From Crocodylus rhombifer (lineage: Eukaryota; Chordata; Crocodylia; Crocodylidae): DNA of 64,000 nucleotides. The position numbers were made by a program, and so were the translations under genes. The stretch's first letter is position 1. Each line of letters begins with the position of its first letter. The stretch is taken from contig JAVSML010025531.1 of the NCBI GenBank assembly GCA_038503035.1, positions 547,031 to 611,030 on the forward strand, in the 5' to 3' direction. Shown here one piece after another: positions 33,131 to 44,370 of this stretch. The notes under the pieces were generated by a model. It ran no database searches. It had not been told where the DNA came from and saw only the letters and a program-made list of their open reading frames with translations.

Positions 33131-35058
33131 AGGAAGGAAGAATAATTACCTGCATGGCATACATTTTATTACAGGTTAACTCCCAGATAAGTTTAAAACA
33201 TTGTGACCTAATTAATTACATCCCTTCTGAATGTCCAAGATAGTGTTTTGCCCAAATTGATATCAGAAATACTAGTGAGAATGTTTTCATGTGGTTTCCA
33301 AATACCTTTTTCTAGATAAAAGATGTTTAGATACTTACCTGAATTGAATGGCTAGACTTTTTGAAGTCTAGCCTTCACTGCTAAACATTTTTAGGTATAC
33401 CTTTCATCACCTTGCCTAGAGTCTATATGCAGCATACAGCTTGGAGTACCCTGAAAAGACCATTCTGAGGTTCGGAAATGCATTTGAGAGTTTACCACAC
33501 TGGTCATTATTCTTGTGCCTGTCACAGGATAGTGGGAGCCAAAGTTATCTTTGCATTACTTTTGTTTCTCCAACTCAATTCCTGTGGTTACTAAGGGCCA
33601 GTTCAGTCCCCAGAATAGGCTTAAGAGGCTGCTGTACTGCATGCCAACAGCGATGCCCTGCTGCTTTTTTGGGTTCACTCCAACTCCTATTAAAATCAGT
33701 GGGAGTTTTTAGCATTGATTTTAATGAAAGCTGAGTTGGGCATATTGAGGGAAAGGCAAAAAGAGATCATAGAGAGAAGCAAGAGCAGAGAGGGATTTGT
33801 GTTGGCTTCTCAGAACACTCATGCAGTATACATGAATAGATTAATGCAGCTGTTTGTATGCTTCAAAATCCTTTAAATGATTGCTAGCAGATTGCTGAGA
33901 CTCCAAAGCCATACATGTGACTTTAAGGGCAATGGAATGGTGGTCACGCTGCCTCTGAGATCCCTCCCATCTGTTCTGTTAGCATGATCAGTCTAAACGA
34001 CCATGAAGTCATCCCTCTGAATCATCCTCCGTATCTGTATATTAGGGAAGAACAACTTCTTGTTCAGTGGATATGGGAGGAATGTTTCTGAGTATATGTG
34101 AAGTTTGAACACTACTTAATGGAAAATGGGTGCATAGATTTCTGAATAGGATACGAGTGTTTTTATATAATCAACATTTTAATGTAGAGTTCAATGACAA
34201 ACATTTTTTTTAAATCTGACAAAACAGATATATGGGACAATCAATTTTTGTTTTAAAGAGCTACATAAAGTAAGACACAATTTAAGTGAAATTTTCTCCT
34301 CCAAAAACTTTGAAGCGTACATTTATGATTCCTGGACCAGATTAACCCTGGACCAGATTAACCCTAATTGTGTCTTGCATAACTTGCCTGATCAAATGGT
34401 TTATTCTTTTCTAATTATCTTTTTGCTATAGATATTGGATCACATGATTATGGAGTTGATCCTTTTCTTTTTAATACCTGTCTGATTTGCACTGTTATTT
34501 TTGGAAATAAGAACTATTTTATTTGGAGAGTGGTTTGCTTTGATTAGAAAAATGTGTGATGAGACTTGATTCTTTCCACTGAATGGGTCATATTTCTATT
34601 TATATTCTTGTATCTTGGATCAGTATTTTGCTGACTTTTTAAAATAATACAGTACATATTCAAGGATCTTGTTCCCTTGTGGCAAAACTACAATAAAAGA
34701 CCATCCCTACATTTATTGGCAAATGAGAGGACTAAGAACTAAGGACCTTATTATATATTGCACTTTGAGCTGCTTAAATGTTCATCAATGTTAGTGCTAG
34801 CTCAAAGTTGGAGAAGTCGCACCTTAAAGCTAAAAACCTTCTCTGACTGTTCCCCATCTGCACAGCTGTCACGTCACTGGAGTGCTGGTGAGCAGGGCCC
34901 TGACCAGGAGCTATATCTGTGAGTTGCCACTACAGGGCTGGTGAGCCAGGACAGGCTTTTATCCTTGCTATAGCTGGAGGGCAGGGGCTGGGGGATGGGT
35001 TGGGGGGCAGGAACATGAAGCTGGGAGGCAGAAAGTTAATGGTATGGGGGTGGGTAGT

Positions 35059-35115
35059 GAAATGGGAGGTGGAAAGGAAATGGGATGTGGAAAGGAAATG
35101 GGGGTGGGGAAGGGT
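35059..35115 (+). repeat. GGAAATGG-type short minisatellite
   Basis: Repeated 'gtggaaaggaaatggg' units, two full and partial others. They generate a WxxxRKW-like periodic false ORF. Confidence 0.6.
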
Positions 35116-35791
35116 GGGGAAATGAAGGAAGTTAGCCACTGAAGAATAAAATTATTTAAAAAAAAATTAAATAGAAATAAAGAGGAAATAAATTAAAGAA
35201 GGTCTCCTGTTTTAATAAACAGGGATTAGGGATTGGGATATGCTTGTCATGTTTCCTGCGATGGCTAGGAGTTGGGAGCAGTGAAGTAGGACACTATTGG
35301 GGGAGTTATTTCCCTTGCCCCAGGAAGGAAGCCCCAGCTCATGGGGATCCAAATCAGCCCCCTACTTTGCCTTCCCCCAACTCCTCTTAGATGTTACTCC
35401 TGGACTTACGTATTCCCTGTGACCTGGCTTGCTTGTATGTACTCTTCAGGCTGTTTGAATAGGATTGTGACCTTGGGGGTAGGAAGGTCACACCCTTTGG
35501 GGGCAAAAGGGGGATTTGGCTTAAGGCCAGAGTTCAGGGGATGGAAATTTTGCCTCCACAGACCAGGAGGGTGAGGGAGGGGACACTGTATGTGGGCTGC
35601 TGGAGAACTGCAACTTGGGTGGCTCATCTATGAGAGGTGGCTACACATTAATGGAACATAAGCTAGGCAACATGGGTAAACCTGCCCTGGAGTGGTGTAA
35701 TTTTAAGGTACCTAAAGTGTGCTTAAAAGTAGTTTCATGTGTTAATGTGTGGACAACCTAGGAGTTAAGAGCTCCAGAAACTGCGTAAAAT

Positions 35792-35840
35792 TAATGTATA
35801 ACAGGGCTCTAACAGGGCCCTCTTACACTGTTATACATTA
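35792..35840. repeat. 13-bp perfect stem hairpin
   Basis: Arms taatgtataacag (35792-35804) and ctgttatacatta (35828-35840) with a 23-nt spacer that itself contains 'agggctctaacagggccct'. Likely the core of a decayed fold-back element. Confidence 0.6.
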
Positions 35841-36929
35841 TATAGCAGGGCTGTAATGTGCCCAGGCCAAGGCCACATATATTCAATGACATTTAATAAT
35901 ATCTGTTCATTTGTTTGATAAAGGGGTTTTGCACATAATATAGTTGATGACTAAATCAAAAGGACTGGGAGGGAAATAACTGTTTCTTGGATTTTTGTTG
36001 GGGTTTTTTTCTTCCTCCTTTTTTCTCCCTCTCCCCATAATGCAGAGTTTGACCAGTATTTGAAGCCATCCATGGCAAAGCTAGTAGACTTTGATTAAGT
36101 TGTAGTATTCCTGTAGTTGAACAGAGCCAAAGGAATACTTGTGTAAAAAGTCACCATCAGCATTAATTTACATAGTTGCATGGATGTCACAGAAATAGTC
36201 TCATTGGTCAAAAACCATTCTTTTCTGTTTCTTGATAATCCAATTACACATCAGTTGCCCACTTCCCTGAATTGCCAAACATGCTTGCATGTTACACTTG
36301 GCATGTGTAAAAACACTTAAATGCAAGGGACTGCATGTTCAAGCACTATGTGTGCAAGGTGCACTTGTAGCAAAGGCATAACTTTTGGGGCCAGGGACAT
36401 CTCCAGATCTTATTAAATAATACGTTTGGCTGTCTTTGGATTGTTCCATGGAGATAATATGAGCTATTTTCAGTCTTCACCTAGCTGTGACATAAGCTTG
36501 GGTCCTCTCTTCTATACCAAGCCTCCAGATGGGATGAGGAAAGCCACACGTGTCAGGAGGAAGGATCCTAGAACTTTCACTTACATTCCTCCAGGATCAA
36601 GTTGAAAGCCAGCAGCTGCAGAAGATCCTGAGCTGGGGCCAGCAATCAACTGATTATCAGTCCCAGCCCTGCCACTGTACCAGAGGTAGTTCAAGACTCC
36701 TGTGAGGTAGTGGAGTTGAGCCCAACAACCAATGAGTTATGTATGTTAGAGATGATAGTAAACATTACTATGCAGTGACCTAAAACACATTCTAAATGTT
36801 AATACCACATAGATTTAACACATACTGAATCCTCTGTGTGACAAAGCTCTTAATATATTCTAATAGGATTAAAGTGCTGCTGTGCCCACTGTAGTCCAGG
36901 AAGTATGCAAGGAGCAAGTGTTTTTTTGG

Positions 36930-37720
36930 TCATATCTTTTAGTGGCCAACATCATAGTTGGAGAGAGATTAGACAAGTTTTTGAGCCTAGCTCTGAAGGG
37001 CAGTTTTGAGCAAAGATCTGAAGGGTTCCCTTCAAAGTCGGCTCTACCTTGATGTATGGTGTAGTGCCATTGAGACCTATTACCAGCTAGCACTTCCCAA
37101 TTTGTAGGGTTGATGCCACCCTTCTTAAGGTATGCTTTCAGGGTATCCTTGTGACACTTCTGTACTCCTTGGGTCCTCTTACCATGACTAAGTTGAGAGA
37201 AGAGGACTTGCTTTGGGAGATGAGTATCAGCCTGCCCCACACAATGGCCAGCCCAGCAGAGTTGATGTTTCATGATCTCTGCCTCAGTGCTGGTTATGCA
37301 ACCTTCAGAGAGGATGCTGCCATTGGTGCAGTGGTCTTCCCATATAATGTGAAGGGTCTTTGTCACCCATGTCTCACACCCGTAGAGGAACATGGGCATA
37401 AAAACTGCACTGTAGACCAGGATCTTAGTTTCCATCTGCAGATCTGGGTCAGCAAAGAAATGGCAAAGTAATTTTCCAATTGATATACTAGCACAGGAAA
37501 TCCTGTTTGATTTCTCCATCAAGAGTGCCTGACTGGGAGAAGTGACTGCCAAGATATGCAAAATGCTCAATGGACATTGATGAACTTTAGTGCACAACCA
37601 AACCTAGCCAGCACCTTCCAAGACCTTAAGTCTTTTTGCATTAGTGCTGTTCCAACAGCTTTTAAAGACCTCTGCACGCATGCCATCTGGGCCTGGTGCC
37701 TTATTGTTCTTTATCTAAGC
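36930..37720 (-). pseudogene. LINE-B ORF C-terminal region and RT scrap
   Basis: Near 37.68 kb the minus strand reads NKAPGPDGMRAEVFK, an RT fingers motif. Almost immediately after comes the post-RT part: ILVYSAVFMPMFLYGCETWV (37.4 kb), then LCWAGHCVGQADTHLPKQVL and GKRTQGVQKCHKDTLKAYLKK and NWEVLAGNRSQW (37.1-37.25 kb). Palm motifs, including the Y/F-x-D-D box, are absent between them. This copy therefore lost most of its RT domain by internal deletion, before or independently of the later insertions. Frame shifts occur as well. Confidence 0.7.
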
Positions 37721-38021
37721 CAGGAGTGGGCAAAATGGCCAATCTGGCCAGCAGCTGGACTCCATTTCCCAGCATTCCCTGCCCACATGCCTGGGGCCAG
37801 TCTCCATGGAGATCCCAGCTACAGCTGTGCTGTCAAAGTTAAAAGTTTCATAGTTTCATAGTTTCTAGGGTTGGAAGGGACCTGAGCAGATCATCTAGTC
37901 CGACCCCCTGCCATGGCAGGAAAGAGTACTGGGGTCAAATGACCCCAGCAAGATGTTCATCTAACCTCCTCTTAAACACCCCCAGGGTAGGAGCCTGCAC
38001 CACTTCTCTTGGAAGCTGGTT

Positions 38022-39432
38022 TCAGACTCTAGCTGCCCGGACTGTGAAGTAGCGCCTCCTGATATCTAACCTAAATTTACCCTCTGCCAGCTTGTGACCG
38101 TTATTCCTGGTCACTCCTGGCGGTGCTCGGGGAAACAGTGACTCCCCCAGTGCCTGCTGATCCCCCCTGACTAGTTCATAACAGGCCACAAGATCCCCCC
38201 TCAGCCTTCTCTTGTGGAGGCTGAACAGATTCAGGTCCTGTAGCCTCTCCTCATAGGGCCTGCCCTGTTGTCCCCTGATCATGTGGGTGGCCCTGCTTTG
38301 GACCCTCTCCATGCTGTCGACATCCCTCTTGAAGTGTGGCACCCAGAACTGGACGCAATACTCCAACTGCGGCCTGACCAGTGCCGCATAGAGGGGAAGG
38401 ATAACCTCCTTGGACCTGCTCGAGATGCATCTGTGGATGCATGCCAAGGTGCGGTTGGCCTTCCTGACTGCCTCTCCACACTGCCGGCCCATGTTCATCT
38501 TGGAGTCAGTGATGACCCCCAGATCCCTTTCCGCCTCTGTGCTGACAAGAGGGGAGTTCCCTAACCTGTAGGTATGGTGCCGGTTGTTCCTCCCGAGGTG
38601 CATCACCTTGCACTTGTCTGTGTTGAAACCCATCCTATTCTCGTCTGCCCACCCTTGTAACCTGTCTAGGTCTGATTGTAGCCTGTTACATCCTTCCAGT
38701 GTGCCCACATCCCCCCACACCTTAGTGTCATCAGCAAATTTGAACAGGATGCTTTTTACCCCCTCATCCAAATCACTGATGAAGATGTTGAACAGTGCCG
38801 GCCCGGGGCCCGAGCCCTGCGGAACCCCACTTCCCACGTCCTTCCAGGTTGAGAAGGACCCATCCACTACCACCCTCTGGGTGCGGCCCACCAGCCAGTT
38901 GGCGACCCATTTGACTGTGTGGGTGTCTACACCACAGCCCCCCAGTTTCTTAATGAGAATGGGGTGAGAGACAGTGTCAAAAGCCTTCCGGAAGTCCAGG
39001 AAGACTATATCCACTGCTACCCCTGCGTCTAATGATCTGGTGATCTGATCGTAAAAGGCCACCAGGTTGGTCTGATAGGACCTGCCACTGATGAACCCAT
39101 GTTGGTTGCCCCTAAGCATGCTGTCCCCTGCTGGCCCCTCATGGATGTGTGCCAGCATAACTTTCTCGAACAGCTTTCCTAGGATCGAGGTAAGACTAAC
39201 TGGCCTATAGTTTCCCGGGTCCTCCTTCCTGCCTTTTTTGAAGATGGGGACCACGTTGGCCCTCTTCCAGTCCTCCGGTACCTCACCAGAGCACCACGAG
39301 TGCTCGTAAAGTCATGCCAGGGGACTTGCAATGACCTCGGCCAGTTCCTTTAGAACTCTAGGGTGGAGATCATCTGGGCCAGCTGACTTGAATACGTCCA
39401 ACCCCTTGAGAAGCTCCCTAACTAAATCCTCC
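38022..39432 (-). pseudogene. CR1-2 ORF2: reverse transcriptase
   Basis: A 410-codon frame from 39254 down to 38022, beginning [20 protein letters not shown]. It contains VFLDFRKAFDTVSHPILI, GVPQGSGPGPALFNIFISDLD and an intact catalytic box KFADDTKVWG. It continues with [38 protein letters not shown] and YFTVRAARV at the C-terminus. Just upstream, PLA-stop-LYEHSW near 39315 has a TGA where other copies have Trp. A further frame change separates it from the endonuclease frame near 39.43 kb, and a stop follows ARV. With those breaks the protein is not made. Confidence 0.9.
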
Positions 39433-40900
39433 CTAACCCGTGGCCCAGGTGTGCCTCCCCCCGCAGCCCGAGCGGGGCCCAGCAGGGAGGTGGCTGTTCT
39501 GGTCCCTACTTAGGAAGACGGAGGCAAAGAAATCGTTAAACATGTTAGCTTTGCCGTCTGGTGTGACGACCAAGTTTCCCATCATGTCCTGCAAGGGCCC
39601 CACATTACTCGGGACCTTCTTTTTACCCCCTACATATTTAAAAAAGGACTTCTTATTGTCCTTAATCTGGGAAGCTAGTCCTAGTTCCATCTCTGCCTTG
39701 GCCTTCCTAACTACCCCCCTACATCCCCGAGCAACTACAGAATAGTCCTCCCTGGTGATGACCCCTTCTTTCCATTGGGTGTAAGCCTCCTTTTTAGCAA
39801 GGAGGCATTCCTGGATACTTTCGGTGAGCCACGGAGGCTTCTGTGCTCTTCTGCTCCTTTTGATCCTCGTTGGGATTACCTTCCTTTGGGCTTGGAGGAT
39901 CATCTCCTTAAGGAGCGACCACTCTCCTTGGACACCTGGCTCCCCTCCCCTCCGGGACCTCAGCGCTTCTCCAGCTATCCTCCTTAGCTTGTTGAAGTCT
40001 GCCCTCCTAAAATCTAGGGCCGCTGCCTTACTGCTTGCCTTTGCCACCTTGCGCTGGATGGTGAATTCCAGCAGGCGATGATCGCTGTTGCCCAGGTGGT
40101 CGAGCACCCCCAGCCCCCTCACCAGGTCATCACCCGTGGCCAGCACTAGGTCCAACAAGGTGTCTCCCCTGGTGGGGCTGTGCACCTCCTGGGTTAGATG
40201 GAGGTCCCGCACTCTGTCCAAGAACCTATGTGAGTGTTCAGACCTGGCTGACTGTTCTTCCCAACAGATGTCCGGGAAGTTCAGGTCCCCCATGACTACC
40301 ACATCCTTAGCCTTCATTACCTCTGTGAACTGACCCAAGAATTCCTGGTCAAGCTCTTCCCCCTGGTTGGGAAGTCTGTAGTAGACCCCCACCGTTAAGT
40401 CCCTTTCCCCTCGACTGCCTTGTACTCTAACCCAAAGCACTTCAGAGTGCCCCTCCCCTGACTCCTTGCTAATTAACGAGGATGTGTATTCCTCCTTAAT
40501 ATAGAGCACCACGCCCCCACCTCTCTTTCCTATCCTGTCCCTCCTGTACAGCCTATAGCCCTTTTACATTCGCCGCCCAATCATGAGTTGCGTCCCACCA
40601 CGTTTCTGTAATCCCCACTATGTCCGGGCTGGTGTCAGCCAGCAGGAGGGTGAGTTCCTCCTGCTTGTTGCCCATACTACGAGCGTTTGTGTAGAGGCAT
40701 TTGAGGCCTCCTGTGGGTGTGTGTACTGACCCCCTAGTCTCAGCGTTACCCTGGCCCCTATCTCTTACCTGTTTATTCGCTTTGCTCGTTGGTCTGGGCT
40801 GGGATGTAGTTGTGGGTGCTGTTTGGTCTGGCAGTCTGATGTTTCCTCCGCCCTCATCTTCCCCTTCCCCCGACGAGCCTAGTTTAAAGCCCACCGGAGG
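39433..40900 (-). pseudogene. CR1-2 ORF2: APE endonuclease and linker
   Basis: The N-terminal frame 40553-40894 holds CLYTNARSMGNKQEEL (catalytic Asn) and DIVGITETWWDATHDW (catalytic Glu). A frameshift near 40.55 kb passes to frame 40512-39433, with VMGDLNFPDICWEEQ (GD.N motif) and GNSDHRLLEFTIQ (SDH motif). The linker follows: ALDFRRADFNKLRRIAG and QIKDNKKSFFKYVGGKKK. All nuclease catalytic residues are present, only the reading frame is broken. Confidence 0.9.
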
Positions 40901-41154
40901 AGGTCCGCCAACCTAGAAGAGAACACATGCTTACCTTTAGGGAAAAGGTGGAACCCATCCCATCCCAGCATGTCTCTCGTCATGATGTGCCGGTCATGGC
41001 TGAGGAAGCCAAAGACCGCCTTGAAGCACCATTCCTGTAGCCGCCAGTTGGTCTCTGCGATGCACGTTTCATGTCATCTGCCTCGTCCACTCACTGGCAG
41101 GATAGAAGAGAAAACCACCTGTGCGCCCATCTCCTTTTGCACACACCCCAGAGC

Positions 41155-41945
41155 TTAGTAGTCCTCCATCAGGTGATCAGGGCTCCTCCTGGCCGCATCA
41201 TTAGTTCCCACATGGACTAGGACCATGGGGTAATAATCAGTGGGCTGGATTATGGTCTGGAGCATCCCTTTCACGTCCTGAATCCTCGCTGCAGGTAGGC
41301 AGTATACCTCGTGTGCCAAGGGGCCCCGGCGACAGATGGGGCCCTCCGTACCTCTCAGGATGGAGTCACCAATGACGATCACGCGACGCTTCTTCCTCCT
41401 GGCCTTCTTGCCTCCTTCAGCTTGCATGGGACGCGGTGAGCGTGAGTTGCTCCCTCCTCGGTTCCGTCCTCTCCGTCCTCCTCCTCCAGGGCTGCCAGGG
41501 CTTCGTACCTGTTCTCCAGCCGGACTGGAGGAACTGGTGCTGCTGTGTCTTGAGCAGTCCTGGCATGGGAGGTGACTGTCTGCCACTTAGCAGTGGAGGG
41601 CTCATCTTGAGGTGCATCCTCCTTGGCCGTACAACCCGGCAGGGAAAGAAAATAGCTGTCAGTTTCTTCCTCTGCCTACCTGATTCCCCTCAGCCTGCTA
41701 ACCTCCTCCTGGAGCTCCCTCACCCACGCCTCCAGGGCCCTAAGGTGGGTGCCTACAGGACAGGTGTGGGAGTCTCCAGTCCCTGTCCCCCCAGGCCTTG
41801 CTGGGAAGCTCCCGCAGGCCAGGGGATTGGGGGATGCCAGCCCCCCCATGGGCTCCATCTGGGTGCAGGCCTCAGACAAGCCCTGGGAAGGCCGCGGCCC
41901 CCGGGCAGGGGCCCTGGTAGCACTCCGTGTCGACACCATCGTAGG
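41155..41945 (-). pseudogene. CR1-2 ORF1: coiled coil plus SGNH esterase domain
   Basis: The frame 41676-41939 starts MVSTRSATRAPARG and carries ALEAWVRELQEEVSRLRGI, a coiled-coil-like segment. The frame 41155-41586 then gives RRVIVIGDSILRGTEGP and, later, MVLVHVGTNDAARRSP. GDS and GTND are blocks I and III of SGNH hydrolases, both intact here, unlike CR1-1. A frame change lies between the halves near 41.6 kb, and an in-frame TAG near 41155 ends the second. In CR1 this protein acts with element RNA (family knowledge). Confidence 0.8.
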
Positions 41946-41959
41946 AGTTTCTAGCTGAG

Positions 41960-42325
41960 TTCAGGTCCCCTGGCCATCGCTAACACGAGTCGGCCTCTGG
42001 GTCCCTCCTGCTCCCCCTACGGTGCGAACGGCAGCACAAATGCCAGCGCGCTCTTACAGACTGCGCCTGTTTGCGCGGCTTGGGAGCGCGGCTCCCTATC
42101 GGCTCAGCTAAGAGGGATCTTGGGGGCTTCCCCTCTGGATCCGGCTCAGCTGCGTCGGTCCCTCTGCCCCACTTACCTTAGGGGGATCAGCTGCTGCTGC
42201 CCCTGCTGGTGCTCCGTTTGCTTCTGCTGCTCTCGCCTCCGCTCCGGGTCAGGTAAGGGAGCACAAGTGTGTGTAAGACATGCGTGTGCCTCTGTCCTTC
42301 CTCTCCCCACTGCTCCTAGCTCCTG
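41960..42325 (-). promoter_or_regulatory. CR1-2 5' leader
   Basis: GC-rich segment upstream of ORF1 with one unit of the leader that is doubled in CR1-1: 'cttgggagcgcggctccc', 'ccccacttaccttaggggga', then 'caggtaagggagcaca'. It probably holds the internal promoter, by position only. Confidence 0.5.
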
Positions 42326-42848
42326 ACTTGGGGTTGCCATGAAGACCAACCCCAGCTGCACTGGCAGGGTGCATGGCAGACCAGGGAAGGGAGCTGCTTT
42401 GGAGATGCTAGGATCTTGTGATGGGGGAAGCTTACTTCAGAGCCAGGACAGAGCCATGATCATAGTCTGTGTGCTTCAGGCAGGGTTGCACAGCCAGGGG
42501 ATTGTGGCTGTTCCCGTGCTCCAGACCAGGCTGTCACTGCTTCAAGGAGCTGGGGCAGAGCTGTGATCCCCTGTCTGCACATTTCTGCCCGGAGCGTGCA
42601 GGCTACAGACCTGGCTCTGGAGCAAGCTGTCCTCATCACAGGGTCCCAGTGGCTCCAGAGCAGCCCCCTACCCTACCCTGCCATGCTCTCTGCCAGCGTG
42701 GCTGGGGCTGGTCTCCATGGCAACCCCAGCCTTGAGCTTTCACAACATAGCTGTGGATGGGGTCTCCATGGAGACTGGCCTCAGCCATGCACAGGGGCAT
42801 CTACCTGATCCAGCCCATGGGCTGGACTTTGCCCATCCATGATCTATG

Positions 42849-43018
42849 TGATTGCATGCCAAACTTTCATGAAGAATGGGGGATTAGCAAGAGATTCTAT
42901 TACTGGGTGTTGAGGGATGGATTTGATGGTGGAAGCTGAGGCCTTATTTTTGTGATTGAGCAGAGTCTTGAAGTTGTTCTTCCAGTGTTGCTTGAGGGAT
43001 ACATTATCCATGATGAAC
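42849..43018 (-). pseudogene. LINE-B RT start segment
   Basis: Minus-strand text HWKNNFKTLLNH, ending in an IPQHPVIESL-like stretch, matches the 'W.EHF..LLN' approach to the RT domain in this LINE group. It continues on the other side of the hAT insertion as NKAPGPDGM at 37.68 kb. A plus-strand CR1 scrap bounds it at 43019. Confidence 0.6.
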
Positions 43019-43125
43019 ATCTTGCTGGGGTCATTTGACCCCAGTATTCTTTCCTGCCATGGCAGGGGGTCGGACTAGATGATCTGCTCAGGTCCCTTCC
43101 GACCCTAGAAACTATGAAACTATGA
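43019..43125 (+). mobile_element. CR1 3'-end fragment inside LINE-B
   Basis: About 105 bp: 'cttgctggggtcatttgacccc', 'ttcctgccatggcaggggg' and 'gatctgctcaggtccc', ending 'gaaactatgaaactatgagactatgag'. It is the same subfamily as CR1-2 in inverted orientation and is nearly identical to the complement of 37850-37960. It is a very short, 5'-truncated insertion. Confidence 0.85.
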
Positions 43126-43623
43126 GACTATGAGAAGGGTGGAGCCATGCTGAGATTGCAAGAGGGTTGGGCCATTGGAACATGGCTCATGGATAGCTTC
43201 TATTGCTTGAAAGAAGCTTCTCATGTCTTGTTGGTCAATGAAACTCTGAATCTCCATGGCCCTCACTTGCCACCACTGGTTCTTGATGTCCCACAACCTC
43301 CTCTGAACTACAGCATTGAGCCAGTGGTAAGCCTCACTTTTTTGCTGGTTGGAGGGTTCATTTTGGCAGCTGGAGAACATGCTTCTCTTCTGATGAATAA
43401 ATGGTAGGACTTCCTCATTGTTCTCATCAAACCAGTCTTGGTGATGGTAAGTTGAGTATCCAATTGATTCAGCACATGCCTTATGAATAACATTCTTAAG
43501 CTCCTTCCAGTGTGCCTGGATGTCCTTAATGTCATCAGGTAGGTCAAAGAGCCTCTCAGTAAGGTGTCTTGATGTTAAATTTCTGCCATATGCCTTTTGG
43601 TTGTTTATGATGTTGTCGTGCAA
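43126..43623 (-). pseudogene. LINE-B linker between endonuclease and RT
   Basis: A 167-codon frame on the minus strand. YHHQDWFDENNEEVLPFI is the 'HQDWFDEN...I..LL' block seen after the nuclease in this LINE group. WDIKNQWWQVRAMEIQSFIDQQDMRSFFQAIEAIH and then PTLLQSQHGSTLL follow, corresponding to 'FF.A.K.VYGP...P L.S.DG..LL'. The order supports one continuous ORF with the nuclease upstream. The frame is open here but cut by the CR1 scrap. Confidence 0.7.
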
Positions 43624-43750
43624 GCTGCATGTCCATAATTGATCTGACTAAATGTTGGTCTGCCCAGCAGTCATTTGCACCTCTCAGGTCTTGGGTGATA
43701 TGGACATTCGTACAACCATGGGTTTTGACAATAATGTAGTCAGGAAAGTA

Positions 43751-44370
43751 CTATTGTTTGGAGCAATGATGTTTCCAAGTGGTCTGATATTTGTCACTCT
43801 GTCTGAAGGTGGTATTCATGATGAGCAACTCATACTCTGCCCATTTGCAGAGGAGGAGGATACCATTTGAATTGACTTTCCCCGTCCCCTCTTTCTCAAT
43901 GGTGCCACTCCAGAGTTCAGAGTGTAGCCCAACTCTTGTGTTGAAGTCACCTGTGAGGATGGGCTTGTCTTCCTTGGCAGTAGAAGTAAGGACTGTGTCA
44001 AGAATACAGTAGAACTGTTTCTTGTTGACTTCTTCATTGTCAAGTTTTGGGGAGTACACACTAATGACCATAGCATACTGGTTGTTACTGAGCTTGAGGT
44101 GGAGAGTCACTCATAAGGCATTAATGCTCACAGGGAGTTCTGAAAGCTGGCTGACAATCTTATTCTTAATGGCAAAATCAGCCCTGTGAATGTACTTCCC
44201 TTCAGGTGACTCTTCTTTGTGCAGCCACCTCCTCCTCCTTTCAGCTGGCCTTCATCTGCCCAGTGGGTCTTACTTAGGGTAGCAATATCAACGTCATATC
44301 TTGGAAGTTCTCTAGCAACTATGGAGGTTCCTCTTTCAGGACTCTCACTGTTCGGAGACACCATGAGAAT
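43751..44370 (-). pseudogene. LINE-B APE endonuclease
   Basis: Starts in frame 44128-44364 with ERGTSIVARELPRYDVDIATLSKTHWADEGQLK, where the catalytic Glu of the usual 'LSETR' block reads Lys (LSKTH). After a break, frame 43751-44110 gives NQYAMVISVYSPKLDNEE, KPILTGDFNTRVGLHSELW (GDFN motif intact) and YELLIMNTTFRQSDKYQTTWKH. The histidine block beyond is not in frame. Distinct from CR1, L2 and Tx1 nucleases in this window. Confidence 0.75.

Larger units (their letters stand above)
33131..36924. other. Non-coding DNA, no gene seen
   Basis: AT-rich with a GC-richer patch at 34.85-35.65 kb. Contains a 16-bp tandem duplication (cctggaccagattaac twice, 34331-34362), a short minisatellite at 35.06 kb and a hairpin at 35.79 kb. 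ORFs up to about 77 codons have no domain. Confidence 0.45.
37846..42325 (-). mobile_element. CR1 LINE copy 2, best preserved, near full length
   Basis: The 3' end 'tttcatagtttcatagtttctagggttggaagggacc' at 37.85 kb is the CR1 (GAAACTAT)n microsatellite. ORF2 is in long frames (RT 410 codons, endonuclease 359 codons), ORF1 at 41.15-41.95 kb, leader to about 42.3 kb. About 4.5 kb long, sitting inside the hAT MITE. A 3' fragment of the same subfamily lies at 43.02 kb in the other direction. Few mutations make it the youngest CR1 in the window, but stops and frameshifts still disable it. Confidence 0.9.
37721..42841. mobile_element. hAT-type MITE split by CR1-2
   Basis: The left part 37721-37845 starts 'caggagtgggcaaaatgg'; the right part about 42330-42841 ends 'actttgcccatccatg', the inverted counterpart. 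The first ~125 bp match the inverted last ~130 bp (both share 'ccagtctccatggaga' then an 'agctNtgNtgt' block), so this family has long TIRs. An imperfect 8-bp target duplication flanks it: atctaagc (37713-37720) and atctatgt (42842-42849), 6 of 8 identical. A related copy is at 52831-53158. No transposase is encoded. Confidence 0.7.

Noticed and set aside
36869..37597. 242-codon open frame as an intact gene
   Set aside because: It mixes true LINE-B C-terminal text with frame-shifted stretches; the family order breaks within it and the RT palm is missing.
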